Assembly: GCA_013396915.1 (NCBI GenBank)
Contig: VWZL01000357.1
Location: 208,320-272,319, forward strand
Length of the DNA: 64,000 bases
Direction of reading: 5' to 3'
Origin: Stercorarius parasiticus
Taxonomy: Eukaryota; Chordata; Aves; Charadriiformes; Stercorariidae
In this document: positions 44,921 through 58,637 of the stretch, in pieces
Layout of the letters: each line of letters opens with the position of its first letter
Position numbering within the stretch: position 1 is the first letter of the stretch
Notes under the pieces: generated by a model
What the model saw: the letters and a program-made list of their open reading frames with translations, nothing else
What the model was told of the DNA's origin: nothing
Databases searched by the model: none
Position numbers and translations under genes: made by a program

Positions 44921-47224
44921 TTAAATTCATCTTCCTCAAGTTGAGTCTGCTTTGCCTGCAACAGTAATTGGTAAGCAATCTCCCTATCTTTATCTCAACC
45001 CACAAGATTTTTTGTCTGATTTTCTCCCTCTGTCCCCTTGCAGAGGGGAAGTGAGAGAGCATCTGAGTGGCCAGCCAAGGCCAAATGCACCACACGTTTC
45101 TATTATAAGAATACAAAAGAAAACAAAAAAATATTGAAAAAATATTGGCTACGTTATAATTTAAAACTTGGTACCAACAGGAAAAATGTATGAACTTGTA
45201 CTACGGCACAACAGTGATTTGGTTCTCCAAGTTAATTCTGACTATGCTCTTTAGACAGTCCAGCAGAGTCATTCATTCTTTGGGATATCAGATAGGGAAA
45301 CGAGTTTAGGATTAGATGAAGCACACACCAGAAGTCACTAATGTTGCATAAAAATAAATCTAGAAATATGTTTTCTTGATTCTAAAAGTGGCTTAATGAT
45401 AAAGCCTCATAAATTGCATCCTGGAGGTGGGGGTGGTCATTATTTCCTCTCTCCATTAAAGTAAGCATGAGAGTGCTGTGAAAGCTGGGAGCATTGCCCA
45501 GAAGAAGGACTTTGCTTTCAGGTGAACTTCATAGGTTCAGGGAATTTGAACTGAGCATAACATTTGAGGCATTAATTGGAGCACTTGTCAAATGTAACAT
45601 TTTTAGTGCATGATGATGTCTTCATTAATCATGATGATACTATGTGTATGGAAAGCCAAAATGGAAAGAAAAGCTGAAGAGACCAGATTGCAATTTCTTC
45701 ACCACCACCACCCCCCCAGGAGGGAAGAGCTTGAGAATTCGGGCTTTATACTCTCCAGTTTGCAGGATGCTAGGAAATACAGAGTCATGTCCTAATTTTA
45801 GATGTGCTTTTTGAGCTCCTGCTGCTATTGTCATTGGCAAGAGTGCTTCCAAAGTTACACTGTGCACCCCTGCCTACTTATTCATACTCGGTAGTGACAC
45901 AGAAGGCAATCAAGTTAAAATTAATTTGAGTTTTTACACATAAGAGAGGCTGAGTCTTTTCTTCCTCCAGCAGAAATATGATTAAGTTTTCTATTTCACT
46001 TTGTCCTCGAAACAGGAGATATCCATAAATTATAGCAGCATAAAGGCTTGGCCTTTTCACATCCAGATAAAGCATCCATTTGAAGAACGTTCTTAATTTC
46101 TTCAGCCCATTGAAGAGATGCTCTGCTTTTCCCAATGGGTCCTTTGACTCTTCAAACTCACTCTTTCAGTTTAGTTGCTTACCTAATATGACACTGATGC
46201 TTTCATTTATCTCATTTGTGGTAAGTGAAAGGTCTTGTCAATAGGGATTTGGTACATCTTAAAGTTTCACTAAGACTTCTTTCCCTTTTTAATGAAATCG
46301 TTTCCTAATACTCAGTCTTTTTATAGTGTCACGTTGAGCTGACAAGAAATTGTTTCTTTTCAAGGGTTCAGAGACTTTTCCCAAGGTAGCTACATCTCAA
46401 TCAACACAGAAAATAGTCTTGCAAAATGTTTTTGCAATTTTAAAGGGCCAGAGGTCTCAGTAGCTCCTTGCTATGATGGTAAGAGGTGACTCAGAACCTG
46501 TAACGGGAGTGTGCCAGATTTAATTAAAGGTTAGTTTGTTCCAATATGCTTTGTGTGAAGTATTGCAACTGAAACATACAACCTCTTCAAAAGGCTTGAG
46601 AAGGAAGTTGCCTGCTAGAAGTGGGCAGGAACCATGTTACTTACAGGGAAACAGATGCAGTTGTAGAAACAAGGAGGTGACTAGCCTGTGTGTCCAGCAT
46701 TATCATGGAAACGGTTGCCGACTGGTGCTGTTGGACAGTCCTGAGAGAGTGAACACCAGTATGGAAGCTACCAATGCTTCTACTGGGAGCACTGGAGGCC
46801 TGCTCACGGTGACCTTGGGCATAGCTGCAGCGGCCCATGGCTTTCAGGGGGAAGGGTCATACCATCTGCACCTACGCCAGCCAGATGGACTGCCCAAGGC
46901 AAAGACCAGAGGGGAGCAAAGGAACCAGGAAAAGAGGGTGCTCTGTCTGGCACACCAGGTAATGGGTGGCTTCCTCACATACCCCAAACTGTCTTTTCCT
47001 GACATGCATTGTCACCTTAAAGACATTGTCACTGATCGGTGTCAGTGTAGCCAAAAAGATTAACTAGGAGATTTGGTAATTTATTTAAGATCATATCGGC
47101 AAAGAAAATATTTGCTTTTCATCCTTCTTCAAGACACTTTGTAGTACTTTACTGTATAATAAGGCATGGAAGCACTCTTACCTCAGTTACGTAGGCATCA
47201 AATTGAGGCACAGAAAGACCTAAT

Positions 47225-47254
47225 GATCCTAAACACAGGAATCTGTTTAGGATC
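47225..47254. repeat. Inverted repeat, 11-bp arms with 8-nt loop
   Basis: GATCCTAAACA (47225-47235) and TGTTTAGGATC (47244-47254) are perfect reverse complements around CAGGAATC. No larger structure or transposon end is evident. Confidence 0.85.
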
Positions 47255-47971
47255 TTACCTATTTCACATGTCAGTGCCCTAATCCACACCCCGTGGTTCC
47301 AGCCACACGGGAGTCGGTTCTCTGTATATCAGCAGATGCAGCTTTGCCTTTGTCCTTTGCAGTAACCTAATTCTACAACCAGCTGCAGAAGAGGCCTAGA
47401 AGCCTAGGGGATAATGAATTTGTAGAAGTTTATGTCCCTAACAAGATGTTTCACCAGTCATAAGTTATTGCAGCATGCAATTCTAGTCTTTAGTTACAAA
47501 GTGTGAACCTAGTGAGGATGTTAGCACATCGTACTAGTCCAGCTCTCATTTAGAGCAGGAAAAACCTTAGGGAGAAAATTTTTCAGCTTCTTATGAAATA
47601 AATGGGCTTTCTCCTGTAGGCAAAAGGAGAATAAAAGGAAAATATTTTTACATTTTTGTAAATACGCTTTCATTAACAAATTAAATTGAACTCAGACTAT
47701 GCGACTCATGCGGGCAAATATTCTTAGGTCTGAAAATCAAAGGATGCATTTGAAAGCCGGCTGTTACATGTCAGAAGTTGAGCACCCACCACATCCCAAG
47801 CAGTGCCAGAAGCCACAGGAAAGGTTGGTCCCACCCTTCCCATCAGGTCCTAGCTGTCACCATACAAACAAAAGGTGAGGTCAGAAGCTGCTACTCAAAA
47901 TGGAGAATGTTTGAGGCACCCACTTGTTCTGGGGGACGATGAGGAAGCTGGAAAGGGTTACGATGGGATGT

Positions 47972-47986
47972 CTTTTTTTTTTTTTT
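47972..47986. repeat. Poly-T run
   Basis: Fifteen uninterrupted T residues in single-copy DNA. No retrocopy is visible on either side. Confidence 0.85.
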
Positions 47987-49027
47987 CTGGGGAAATAGAT
48001 GGAAATTGGGGTGCACCAGAACAGAGTCCCCAAATCAAGGTCTGGTAGCAGTTAGATGTAAATGATAGGCCAAATTACCATTTTATCTCCCCATTTTGTT
48101 TAAGATTAAACATAAGCTATCATCAAATCTTTATTGCGATACAAACACACGCCTCATAGCTGATTTGACAGATGGTACTTGAGCATAGCAGTTAAACTGG
48201 CTGTGCTTATATGAATAGTCAGACATGGCAAATGGTCTTTTGCATTCTTCCAACACACACAGACTGTTTCTTCTTTGATAAACTCATATGCTAAAATAAA
48301 ATGTTTGTCAATTTGCTGTCTGGATTTTCCATCTAATCAAATGTAGGCATAATGGCAAGCGCTTTTCCACTTAAGATAACTGAACTACCTTCATTCACTG
48401 TTTGCAACAGCTCACAGAACAGACAAGATTATTTTTGAGATATATTAGTTCATATTCTGAGACAATGGCTTGGTGAGATGTTTAACAAATTGGAAGATTT
48501 TGTACATTTTGGCTACTGAGTTTGTTAGGAGAACAGGAACAGTCTGTTTTACAATGTCCCTACATTCTCATTAGTGGCCAGATGCTTCCCAGAGATGTAC
48601 CCAGGCAGTTCTTATCGAAACCAACGGGGGCTGCCTGCATCCAGGGGTAGATGTTCTTCCATTTTAGAAATGGTAGACTGACGGAGAGGGAGCCATATCT
48701 GAGTGCGCCAAGCCTTGTGTGGGAAGAGTCCTAGTTCATGCTGTATTAATTCCAAGGCACAGAATTAGACAGAGTTGTCTAATTTGTTCTGGATTTGCTT
48801 GAATGTTGGGAATGTCTCAAAGAGATACACATGCTACTCATGCACTTGTCCCCAGAACGGTTGGCTGCCTTCATCATTATTTAATCAAAGCAAAAACATC
48901 ACTAATCCAAAGAAAGAGAGAGAAGCAAAAAATAACAGGAGAAAAGTTACATCCCTCCTTTGTGGGTTTAGAGCAGGGGATGTTGCTACTTTCCACCTGT
49001 ATTCCTACTCCTTTCCAGCTCAGATGG

Positions 49028-49079
49028 GAAAAAAAAAAAAAAGAAAAAAAAAAGAAAGAAATAAAAGAAAAGAAGGGGA
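49028..49079. repeat. A-rich/purine tract (A)n(GAAA)n
   Basis: About 50 bases of A-runs broken by single G or T residues, ending in AAGGGG. It is strongly strand-asymmetric and probably length-variable. It could be the degenerate tail of a minus- or plus-strand insertion, but no body is recognisable. Confidence 0.88.
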
Positions 49080-50147
49080 GGCATTTGGGTATTTGTGAGG
49101 GGTCACCATTGGGCAGGCCTGGCTCCCTGAGCACCACAGTGGTGGCAGCTCAGTCTGTTCTCAAGCAGTGAAGTTTTCTCACTCTTATTTTAACACTTTA
49201 TGCAATCTCTTAAGACTTCCTTCTTTTTTTTGCAGCAGAGGTAGGATTTAATCATGCGGCTCCACTAACTCATTTGCTTTCACAGAGGGATTATTTCCCA
49301 AGTATTTCTCTCTTTCTTGCCACGGGCTTTAGTGCTCCCAAACATGTGCAGCAAGGAGGACTGTTACCACCGTGGTTACCTGCCCTTTCCCTAAGAGTGC
49401 AGATCTTTCTGAAGTTACCTGGCTGTGTGTTCAGATGCATTTTTGGCCATTATTCCTGATAATGTGAAGTATCTTTTTCAATGGAGATCAATAAATAACA
49501 CAGCCACTTCCAGATCTGCATGGATACCTACCCTTTTCAAAAATGCCACCTTCCTCCTTTTCTGTTAAGTGAAAGGAGATCCAAAGTTGCGGGCAGAAAA
49601 AGAGGTGGAAGACGTCTTAGAAGAAGGCAGTTCTCAGAAGATACCAATGAATTTGCCTTCTGACTAGACTGAACAAAATAAATGTGAAGATCAGTAAAAA
49701 ATGAGAGTTGATAACAAGCACCTGTTTAGAAACATGATAAATTATCTTATACATGCAACAAAAAAAGCAAGAGGGAATAGCTGGAGAAGGAGACCATACT
49801 TACATCATTGATGTGGAAACCAGGAGCTGCAGCAAAATGCTCACTATCCCCCAAATGATTTGCTTTGGGATGAACTGTAGAAAGGCATTTTGGAGTCTGC
49901 TGTTGAAACTAGCCTAAGTGTTCAATAAAAAAAGGACAGCAGAGTAAGATACATAAATCATTTCTACTTAGCCACCCGTTTACACTACCAGGAGAAAAAA
50001 GATGAGAAAAAATATGTTTGTAAGTAGAAGAAACAGTAGAGTTTGAATCAGTTGCCTGGTTTCTTACAATTTGCATTTTACAAGGGTGGCACTATATGAT
50101 TCTCTACTGTCTAACGAAAGATAAGCAACCTTTCTCTCTACAATAGC

Positions 50148-50209
50148 ACTGATCCCTTCTGTGCTACAGAACCTACAGACTGATCCCTTCTGTGCTACAG
50201 ATCCTACAG
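50148..50209. repeat. 31-bp tandem duplication
   Basis: The unit starting ACTGATCCCTTCTGTGCTAC occurs at 50148-50178 and again at 50179-50209 with one substitution (AACC versus ATCC). It looks like a fairly recent slippage or replication event. Confidence 0.88.
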
Positions 50210-52429
50210 ACTACAGAATTGCATGAAACTTGCAGAAATGTAGTATATTTGCATTTTCCAATTTTAGTCAACCTGGTTGAAATTGGCAAAAAATGTTCGA
50301 GTTACTGGGGCACTGACAGGCACACAAGTATGTGCATATGTGTGGGTGTGGCATGTGACCACCTAGGCTTTATTTCTTTATGAAGTCAAAGCTAAAAATC
50401 TGTTGTCCTTAAAAATTGGTTTAAGCTAACCTGAAAATAGATGGATAATCAAAATCTAGCTGGAATTTTTTTTGTCCTATAAACTGCTGCTTTGTGGTCT
50501 GCCTGGAGTCAAGATGGAAGTTCTGATTAGATTTTGCTCTGGGAGAGAATACAGAAGGCCAAGAAAAGTTGGAAACAAGAGAGTTAGCCCCGATTAGCAG
50601 GCGGATTCAGATCATCTAGTTAGCAGGAGTTGCTCTACTGTGCACAGATGAATATGGTCTTTTGAATACTGATATGGCAAAAATGGTTACAGGCTGCAAG
50701 GCCTGCTTTTGAAGACTCATGGGGTTTATATGATCCATTAGATGAAGACACAGCCTGAGGAATGGCCACTAGAGAAATTGGGGGGAAAACAGAAGAACTG
50801 AAATATCCCTCTGAAAATCACACTAGCAATGCAGATGTCAGAGGTGATATTTGTTCCACGTGATTCATCCAAACAATGTATCTTTATGGTAAGGATTCTC
50901 AAGATAATGCCTCTATTTTGTTTCTTTGTATATAAAGCAATTTAGCAAGCATGCCTGTGTTCTCTGTAATGTCATTCATTACACTAGCCATAAATGTTTG
51001 CATGTTAATTAGTTCTGTGGTGTTTCACTTCCTTCTTTATAACAGCTACATCTGATTCTGCCTAATGTTTTCTGGGAAAACAGAGAGAATGATTAAAAAA
51101 TTCTGTTTCTGTGCAACAAGATAGAGTTATTTGTAAAGAAATACACAAGCAGATGCAGAGAATGTGTTTTGATAAGCCCGTTATGTGATGCCCAGAGATT
51201 GCCTTTGGAAGCAGAGTGCCAGGTAGTGGAGAACTTGGACTGCCCGACCATGGTAAGGTTATCTCCTTAAAGCCTTTTGAAACGTGGTAGGAATATAAAC
51301 ATCAAAGCGACAGCAGAAAGATACAGTACATAAAGAAGGAATTTAAAAGAAAGAGGTGACTCATCGTGATGCCTTTGGAATTATACTAAGAGTAATCTGT
51401 CTTCCGAACCGGAATACAATAGTCAACTTTTAACACCTAGGGGCCTTTTGTGAATGTGAGATCTGTCACCCATCAGATACAGCTTTCAGCAGACCATGCC
51501 AAATGAAATCCAACATGTCATTTCCTAAAGGAATGAGAAATAATGCAATCTGTTGCAATGTAATATAAAGCAACACACAGGAAAAATACTAAAGAAGCTG
51601 AGAGACGGTGTCCTTCACTACACTCTCTAGAACAAATCTCATGTACTATGCAGGATGAAAAACCTATTTCTGGTAGCTTGTCTTCTCTATTAAATGCATC
51701 CACACCTTGTCTCCATACTTTCCTCCAAAAGGCTTGGCACCAGAATGCTTAATCACATGTATAGGGTAGCAAGGTTCCTAAATGAATATAATGCACGCAG
51801 CCCTTTTTCAGTAGGATCACTAATCAAGGTATTTCAGGCAAAGTGCATCAACGTGTTACAATCAAATACCAGTTCTCACCAGAATACAACCATGCGTTTA
51901 CTGTGAATATAACCATATTCCAACAGCACCATTACTTCACATTACTGAAAAAGTGCCTGGACTTAGAGGTTATGAACTGGGTCACTTCCTCTACTTGTGG
52001 CTGTACGTCAGAGGAAAAGCAATGCTGTATTTCTCCTGCTTGAATAGTAGTTCTTAGAGTGGCCAGATATCTCTCTGAACAGTGGAAAACTAGGTGCTTT
52101 GCCACAATGTCAAGAGTCTAAGTGTTAAAATGCTGCCACAAGCTCTAGCAGCTTCCTTGGACTTTGTTTATCTGCTTCGGATAAGAGAGTGCTGAACACA
52201 AAAATATATGAGGATAACTTATCTGAGCAGAAAGAGGGAGAGAGAAGCAAGCAGTGGGCATGGCTGGGAAGAGCGGTTCCCCCTGGCAGGTTCAGAACCT
52301 GCCCCCGCTGTAACACACTGCAGCTACAAAACCCCAGGGAGGGGATTCAGCCCCTTGCTTTCCCACTTGCCAGGTCTGCATCCTTGAAACAATTCCAATG
52401 GGGATCTTCTGAGACAGAAAAACACTCGT

Positions 52430-52740
52430 TAAGAAGTGTTCCACCAATTTAAAAGACCTGGAGATTAAATAAACGCTGTTTAATTAAAATGTTGAAGCAA
52501 TTTTGATAAGAAATGCTGCTAAAATAGCGCTTATTATTAGGCTCAGTTGCCCCAGACTGAGAAGCAATTAGCATAATTGTACTAAAAGAAAGGTATACTT
52601 CCAATAATACTCATCCCTGCTTATTATTATAGCTGAGTGCCACTTGTACTGGAATTAAAATTGCGCTCGCTCTTCCTCATCAACTCATCTAAGTGCTTTA
52701 AAATTTATATGGATGTGTGGGTAACATCAGTGATCCAGAT
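52430..52740. promoter_or_regulatory. Candidate conserved regulatory element (motif-dense)
   Basis: AT-rich, non-repetitive stretch with many homeodomain cores: 'CGCTGTTTAATTAAAATG', 'GCAATTAGCATAATTG', 'GGAATTAAAATTGCGC'. Isolated CpGs are retained ('AGCGCTT', 'TTGCGCTCGC'). This composition is common in vertebrate developmental enhancers, but the call is inference without alignment. Confidence 0.25.
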
Positions 52741-53870
52741 CTGGGAATATTTGAACAAGGCAAACTTGACAAACAGCATTCCGGAGAAATATATATATAA
52801 CAAAAAGTGAAGGAAAACAAAAAAAAGCTTTTCTTAAAAATGGCAAGTTTCACTCATTTGTTTTGTTTTCATCTGGGATTAACTCATGGCTCTCATTGTC
52901 ACCAAAGTTATTTTAACAGTCTGGCTTTTATGCCAGCTACATAGTGGGTGCACACCCGGAGGGAAAAGAGAGAGCCCAGTTCTCATCAGTGCTCACTAAC
53001 GGAAGGGATCACGCTTTACAAGCACAGTGTGAAGGTGAAAGGTCATTCAAACTTTTGACTTTGAGGTCTTTAATACGAGCTGGGTAATGTGTGAGTCAGA
53101 TCAGCATTCAGTGCAGCTGCCTCTCATCTTGCTATCACCAATTCACACCCAGCCTTTGAAAGCCGAAGGAAGAAAGACAAATGTTTTGATGCAATCTTCT
53201 CTAGCAAGGGCTTTGGGGGAAAGGCTTTAAGCTGTACAAAAAAATACGGGCATGGCATAAAACTCAGAAGGAGCTCAAATTCTTCTAAAGAAGAAGTTGA
53301 ATAATACCTGTGAATGTGTACGGGGAGGGACTGGGTGTTCAAGAAGTCTGCACCAGTGAGAAGGAAGATAAAATGGAGGGTAGTAGGGTCTGGGTAACCA
53401 AAGGGAGGACATGAGGTTATTAGAGTCCACTTATCTCTGGCATTCCTGAGCCTTCTTCCAAGGCCTTCCAAGGAGCCTCCTCCTTCCAGAGAAGGAGCCC
53501 TCTGTGTGTGGACTCCTCCAAACTCCAGCTCTTTTTTAACAGGCTCTTCACCTTCAAACACCCCCACCCCACCTTATGCCATACCCCAAATCGTGCCAGA
53601 CACATCCTCAGTTTCATACTGAAAAAATACCTTTCCAGCAGACTGCAACACAGACTTCAGACTAAATTTCAGACATTTTGAACAGAAACTCACCTTCCCA
53701 GCCACTAAAGGTCAATTACGTCTCAGAGGCACTACCTGTGTCCCAAAGGAAACCCAGGGTAGGTATGTTTACAGCCAGTTCATTCCACCAGGGAAAAACT
53801 CTAAGCCATATGAATGTAAGACAGGTCATGCCACACGGCATTGGCATCAGGAATTGGTCCTGATTTATTT

Positions 53871-53897
53871 TGTTATTATTTATTATTATTATTATTA
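53871..53897. repeat. (TTA)n microsatellite
   Basis: Trinucleotide TTA/TAT run, interrupted once early and then pure. Likely polymorphic. Confidence 0.9.
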
Positions 53898-56800
53898 GCA
53901 TTAATAGAGCCACTGAGCTCCCCTCCTTCTTCCCAAGGTGCATTGCCACTGGAGAGGTCCTGCCCTTCACATGCTGGACCCAGAGCAGGTATGGAAGCTT
54001 TCCCCAGTGAAGAAGTAGGATTAAGACTGCAGCAATGTAAACCTCCAACCAAATGACCATGACTGAATCAAAGGGATTGACTTGGAAAGAGAAGACAGGT
54101 AGCCTCCATAATCTTCTTAGCTGTGGTCACAGTTGAGCTGGAGGTAATCCCACCCACTTCTGGAGAGCTATTGGAAACAGTCCTGGTTCTTCAGACCGTT
54201 CCTAAAACTGCCTCCAGCAAGTTTCATCCATCCTCTGTCAGAGATGCCCCTCTCTCTTTGCCTGCGCTGTCTTCTTGCCACCTACTCACAGTCAGACTCC
54301 TCTGGTCTACAAGCCCAAGGAGCACATCTACATAACTGAATCTGCCCCCAGTATTAGAGAGTCAAGCAGTGGTATGCAGTCAGTACCTCTGCTCGCCAGG
54401 ACATTGAGCCCTGTGAGCAACCAAAGTTTTCTGATATCTCAAGAAAGAGTAACAAGAAGGGGGGTGCAAGGATGGAGCAAACAAGGTCTGAAAGGAGCAC
54501 AAATTTGGAAAAAAAAAAAAAGATAAAAAGTTTGAAGAAAAAGAAAAGTTTCCACCAAGTTTCTCACCAACCTTGGTGGTCTGAAAAAGATACTTACCTT
54601 AAAACTTGCCTTTCAGCTACATCCGCTACCATGCGTTCCCCAGACAAGGACTACACATTACATCTTTCCTGTTATCTCATGTGCCTGCCAAACACTAGCA
54701 CAAGAAAACAGGTCTTGGCCCTGATGCACAAGGTGCTGTAAGGCCTTCATCCAAATCAATGCCTCTGAACATGCATAGAAATGTTTGTAGACAGAGCTCC
54801 CTGGGACTATCAAAAGCTTTGGGTGAGACTGTTTCTTTTGTAAGTTTATAGTGAAAAATAAAATCTGTATTAATTTAATCATTGAGACCTAAACTGCTTG
54901 ATCCTCATCTTGTCTAAATAAACACAAGAAAATAAAGGGAGGCAGAAACCAAATCAAAAATCAAAACCTAACCTGGCCAAGTACAGGGTTAGGTAACGAA
55001 GATGTCATGCATTATAATCAACACTTCAAACTGCATGAAATCCCCAGCTGTTGGTTTGAAAACCAATGTCTGTATTTTTAATAACAGCATCACTAGCTGA
55101 CAATAAAACATAAAAGATTGGTTTGTAAATCTTGCTCTGTTCTAGTTGACCGTGGAGAATTAAAACGGGTGGGACATGCTCGCTTGTCTACTGACTGCAT
55201 GACCTATAAAGTTAGTTCCTCTGTGCACAAATTCTGTATAGGCACAAGAGACAACTGCTGAAAGAAAAACTGAATGAGTAATTTACTTACTGTTGGCAGC
55301 ACGTGTTAAAAAACAAGATTTTTAAGAGTCTAGAAAAGAAGTACTGCCTTGTGCAACCAATGGTGTGAACTGTGAAGTTATCGTTCCTTTACTCATCTGT
55401 TCAATGTCACGTACAGTCTGGGAACGTGAGAGAGGCTTATGTCCGACACAAACACACCACTCAAGTTGCAGCAAATAATGGAACTGGTTTCAGCACATAC
55501 CTACCTCCCTCCACTTGAGATTTTCAGTGACTGGCATTGCTAAACAGTTCCGGTTCAAACTTCCCATTTTCCCATGAGAAGTTAGTGGAGACTCAGAAGT
55601 GTGTGCAATGACTGACAAAGTCCCAATAGTTCAATAGTTGCTAGAAAACATCACTCTAGTCATTTGTGGTGTGAGATCCCATTTGCAGCTGAGCCAGTGA
55701 GGATTTTCCTGATGATGAAGGCCCTTGCATCTCCTTCTGCAAACTGCATGTTCAGAGTGTTAACCCCATGCTTCTCTGAGCATGCATTTGGCAAAAATTA
55801 TTTATCAAAAGTGTAATTAACTTCTGTCCTGATGGAGTCAGCATCATATTAAGTAAAAAAAGAAATGAGCATACCTAAAAAGGAGACATAAAAGTGGTCT
55901 AATATTGTTTATCTGGTAAAAATCAAACCATCTAGAAGACTTGGCTTAGATGATCCACTTAAGAGAAGTTTGGATCACACCTGTTCCCTCTTCATAAATC
56001 AAATACAAATTATGGTCAATGTTATGCAGTTAATGAAGAATTGGAGATTACAATAATTTATAAAGTACGCATTCTGAGTGTACACTAGGAAACACAGCCT
56101 ATAAACTGCTAAATGCTACCTAGAGAGGATGTATTGCCCTGTATCCTCATTTTTCAGGAAATTCATCATGTGCTAAAGTAGTCACAAAGATCAGTAATAT
56201 TAAAACTTCATGAAATCTAGTTTCATAGTAGGCTTTTTGGGTACCTGACCATCCCAGTTTTCAATCTGGTCATGAAAAACTAATTTCTCAGAGAATAACA
56301 GCCACAGAATTTCTCAATATAAGTTTGAATGGCCATAAAAAGGAGATTCCAGTATCACTGGAACTCAAAAAAAAGGCATCCAACTTTACAGCACAAATCC
56401 TCCCCCAGAAAAAGATTTATTCCAAACAGAATTGTCTAAATGAGAACCTGACTTCTGTCAAAAGCTGATTTCAGCCTCCCAGACTTTAAATGTAGAAATT
56501 AAAAAGTATAGAACTCTTGCACAGTTTTTGTTGTTGAGAGCCACCATTTGATGGAGTAGTTTTGCTCTAGAGTGAGAATGAAAAGGAAACCACAGTCCTT
56601 CAGTGAGACAATGAAAGCCAAAACTGATGCGATTTCAGGGCTTTTGCAGATTTTCAACTAGCGTCAATAATAAAAATTACATATATGTTTGCTGTTGTTT
56701 ATACAAAGGCAAAATTAGGTTTTAATATAATGAATGCAAATGCTGGCAGATAAGGAAGATATCAAGCTCATAAAGGGACCATAATGCCAGTGAAAATGTT

Positions 56801-58580
56801 GGAAAACTCCTGGATGGTGGGATGGCATGGCTTGACAAGGGAATCTTACCTGGCCACTGGCACCAGTTAGCCACAAGGATCACACAAACATAAGAGAATT
56901 AACAAGTATATACACTTTTTTTTATTATGATATAAGCTGAAATAATTTATCTATGATTTTATTAATCACTACTCCCTTTGTTCTAAGCTATGTAAATATA
57001 AAAACCAAATATTGTTCAAATACTTTTATCAACATTCTTCTACTAACTTAGCAGTTGGCTGCTTAGCCATAAGTTAGCTTATTATTTAGAAATCAGTTAT
57101 AAACTTCCTCTGCAATCAGCCCACACTGTTTCCTGGCAAGATAAGTGGGAGGCCAAAGGACCCTAAAAACCAGAAGAATTGGATACAACCCTTCATGTGG
57201 GTGAATGACAAATGCAGCCTGTTGGGGTAAGCCAAAGGACCTCTGTGGGTCTGTGTCTAGTTCTGGAGCTGTGATTTTCATTGTCATATAGGTGAGAACC
57301 AAATCCAATGCAAGACCTGTGCTTTATTTTTATCCTGCTCTGTGCCCATCTATTTTGTTACCAGCTTCTGCCTGAACAATGTTCATTTTAAGTGCTGTAC
57401 ACCACACATTTCCTAAAACTAAATAAATAAAAAGGAAGATTGATTTGTCTCTCTGGTGACTTCTTTTATGGCAGCATTAGTCCTCTGTCCAAACAGGCAG
57501 CATCACTTATACAGTCACCTTGGGTTTGTGGCATTGTGCCATTTGTGGAATTTCAGAAACAGTCACAGGAGGCAAACCATTCCACCTGTCTAGCCTGACA
57601 CGCACGATTCATCAGTCGGGGATCGTTTAGACCTAGAGCCATCAGGGACAGGATGGGAAAAACTATTCAGGTGATAAATATAACTTGTCTTCCAGGCATC
57701 AAAAGGTGATAACAGGTAATGGAGATCTTTACCAAGTTGTTTTGGATGTCATGAGTGCTCTAAAGATACAGGAATATGTTTGCCGTAAAAACATTATAAA
57801 CCTGGCTAGCCTGTTTTCCCAGGCTGGCCAGGGTCAGGGATGAAGACCTGGCTCCAGCCAGGGTCCCCAGCAGCTTCTGCTGGGGCAGCCAGGACAATCC
57901 CTTGGGCAGATTCAGCCTCCCATCACCCTGCTCTCCTCTCTGCCCAGGATCAGATTTTTCACTGGCACTGCTCCCTGGCTCTGCCCTACAGACAAATCAC
58001 CTTACCTGCCTTTCCTTACTTGTGCAGAGGAGCTAGTTTCTAGCTGCAATATGAGCTTGTAAATTCATCATACGGCTTTATAGAGAGGGCAGGAGGACAG
58101 TGTGTTATGGACCAGGTATTTTTTCAAGGTTAAAAGATCATGAGTTGTTTTTCTTTTTTTCAGGTGAAGGGTTGGAGGAAGAGATGAGTAAGTTGCTCTA
58201 GAGTTCATTGTTAGAAAACTGAAAATATGTTCATACAACCGAAAACCAAAAATTTAACAAGACATAGCGTTCCCTGGGACATTTCATATCTCCGATATTG
58301 TTGAGGGCAAGAAGGGAGGGAAATCTCTTCATCGATACAGCCCATCCTCAAGTACTGGATACTACCTACTTTGGTAGTATTCCCAGTCTGTCTTCATGGC
58401 AACTTGGATGACAAGGCCAGCACATACTACACCAGTAGATTTTGGTGGACACAATGAACTACTTCAAACACTGTGCTTCCTACAGTAAGGATCATAACAG
58501 TAGCAGGATAACAGAACCATACAAGGGCCTATGAGTAATTTTAGTGCCTTCTCTCTCAAAAGTATATAAAAAAGTGAGGG

Positions 58581-58637
58581 TCTTCTTTCCTTTTCTTTTT
58601 TCTTTTCTTTTTTGTTCTTTTTTTTTTTTCTTTTTAA
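58581..58637. repeat. Polypyrimidine tract (CTTTT)n
   Basis: C/T-only tract dominated by T-runs separated by single C residues, with one G. It is a low-complexity simple repeat of the kind that can form triplex structures. Confidence 0.88.

Larger units (their letters stand above)
44054..45094 (+). mobile_element. ERV solo LTR, near full length, with U3 minisatellite
   Basis: A solo LTR of about 1.04 kb, sense on the plus strand. It starts TGTTGGTACTAGGG and ends AATGCACCACA, the TG..CA ends expected of a retroviral LTR. U3 carries a minisatellite (44355-44710). A TATA-like segment near 44208-44216 is decayed, and AATAAA is present at 44915. The U5 side has 'TTATCTCAACCCACAAGA' (from 44990). 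It corresponds block for block to the truncated copy at 19962-20555. The 6-bp flanks (GCAAGG, CGTTTC) do not match, so the target duplication has eroded or a boundary is off. No gag, pol or env sequence adjoins it, as expected after LTR-LTR recombination. Confidence 0.88.

Noticed and set aside
46700..46722. X-box-like half-sites (CATGGAAAC, GTTGCC)
   Set aside because: The half-sites are in the wrong order and spacing for an RFX palindrome.
46536..47063. 175-codon plus-strand open frame
   Set aside because: No domain, signal peptide, repeat or family resemblance; composition is ordinary, and a frame this long is expected by chance somewhere in 64 kb of six frames. Transcript evidence would be needed.
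50090..50112. 'TATGATTCTCTACTG' as a possible CR1 plus-strand terminus
   Set aside because: No CR1 3' sequence precedes it; chance match to the terminal repeat.
53124..53567. 147-codon minus-strand open frame
   Set aside because: No recognised domain and no clear splice context; overlaps another frame, as expected from locally low stop density.
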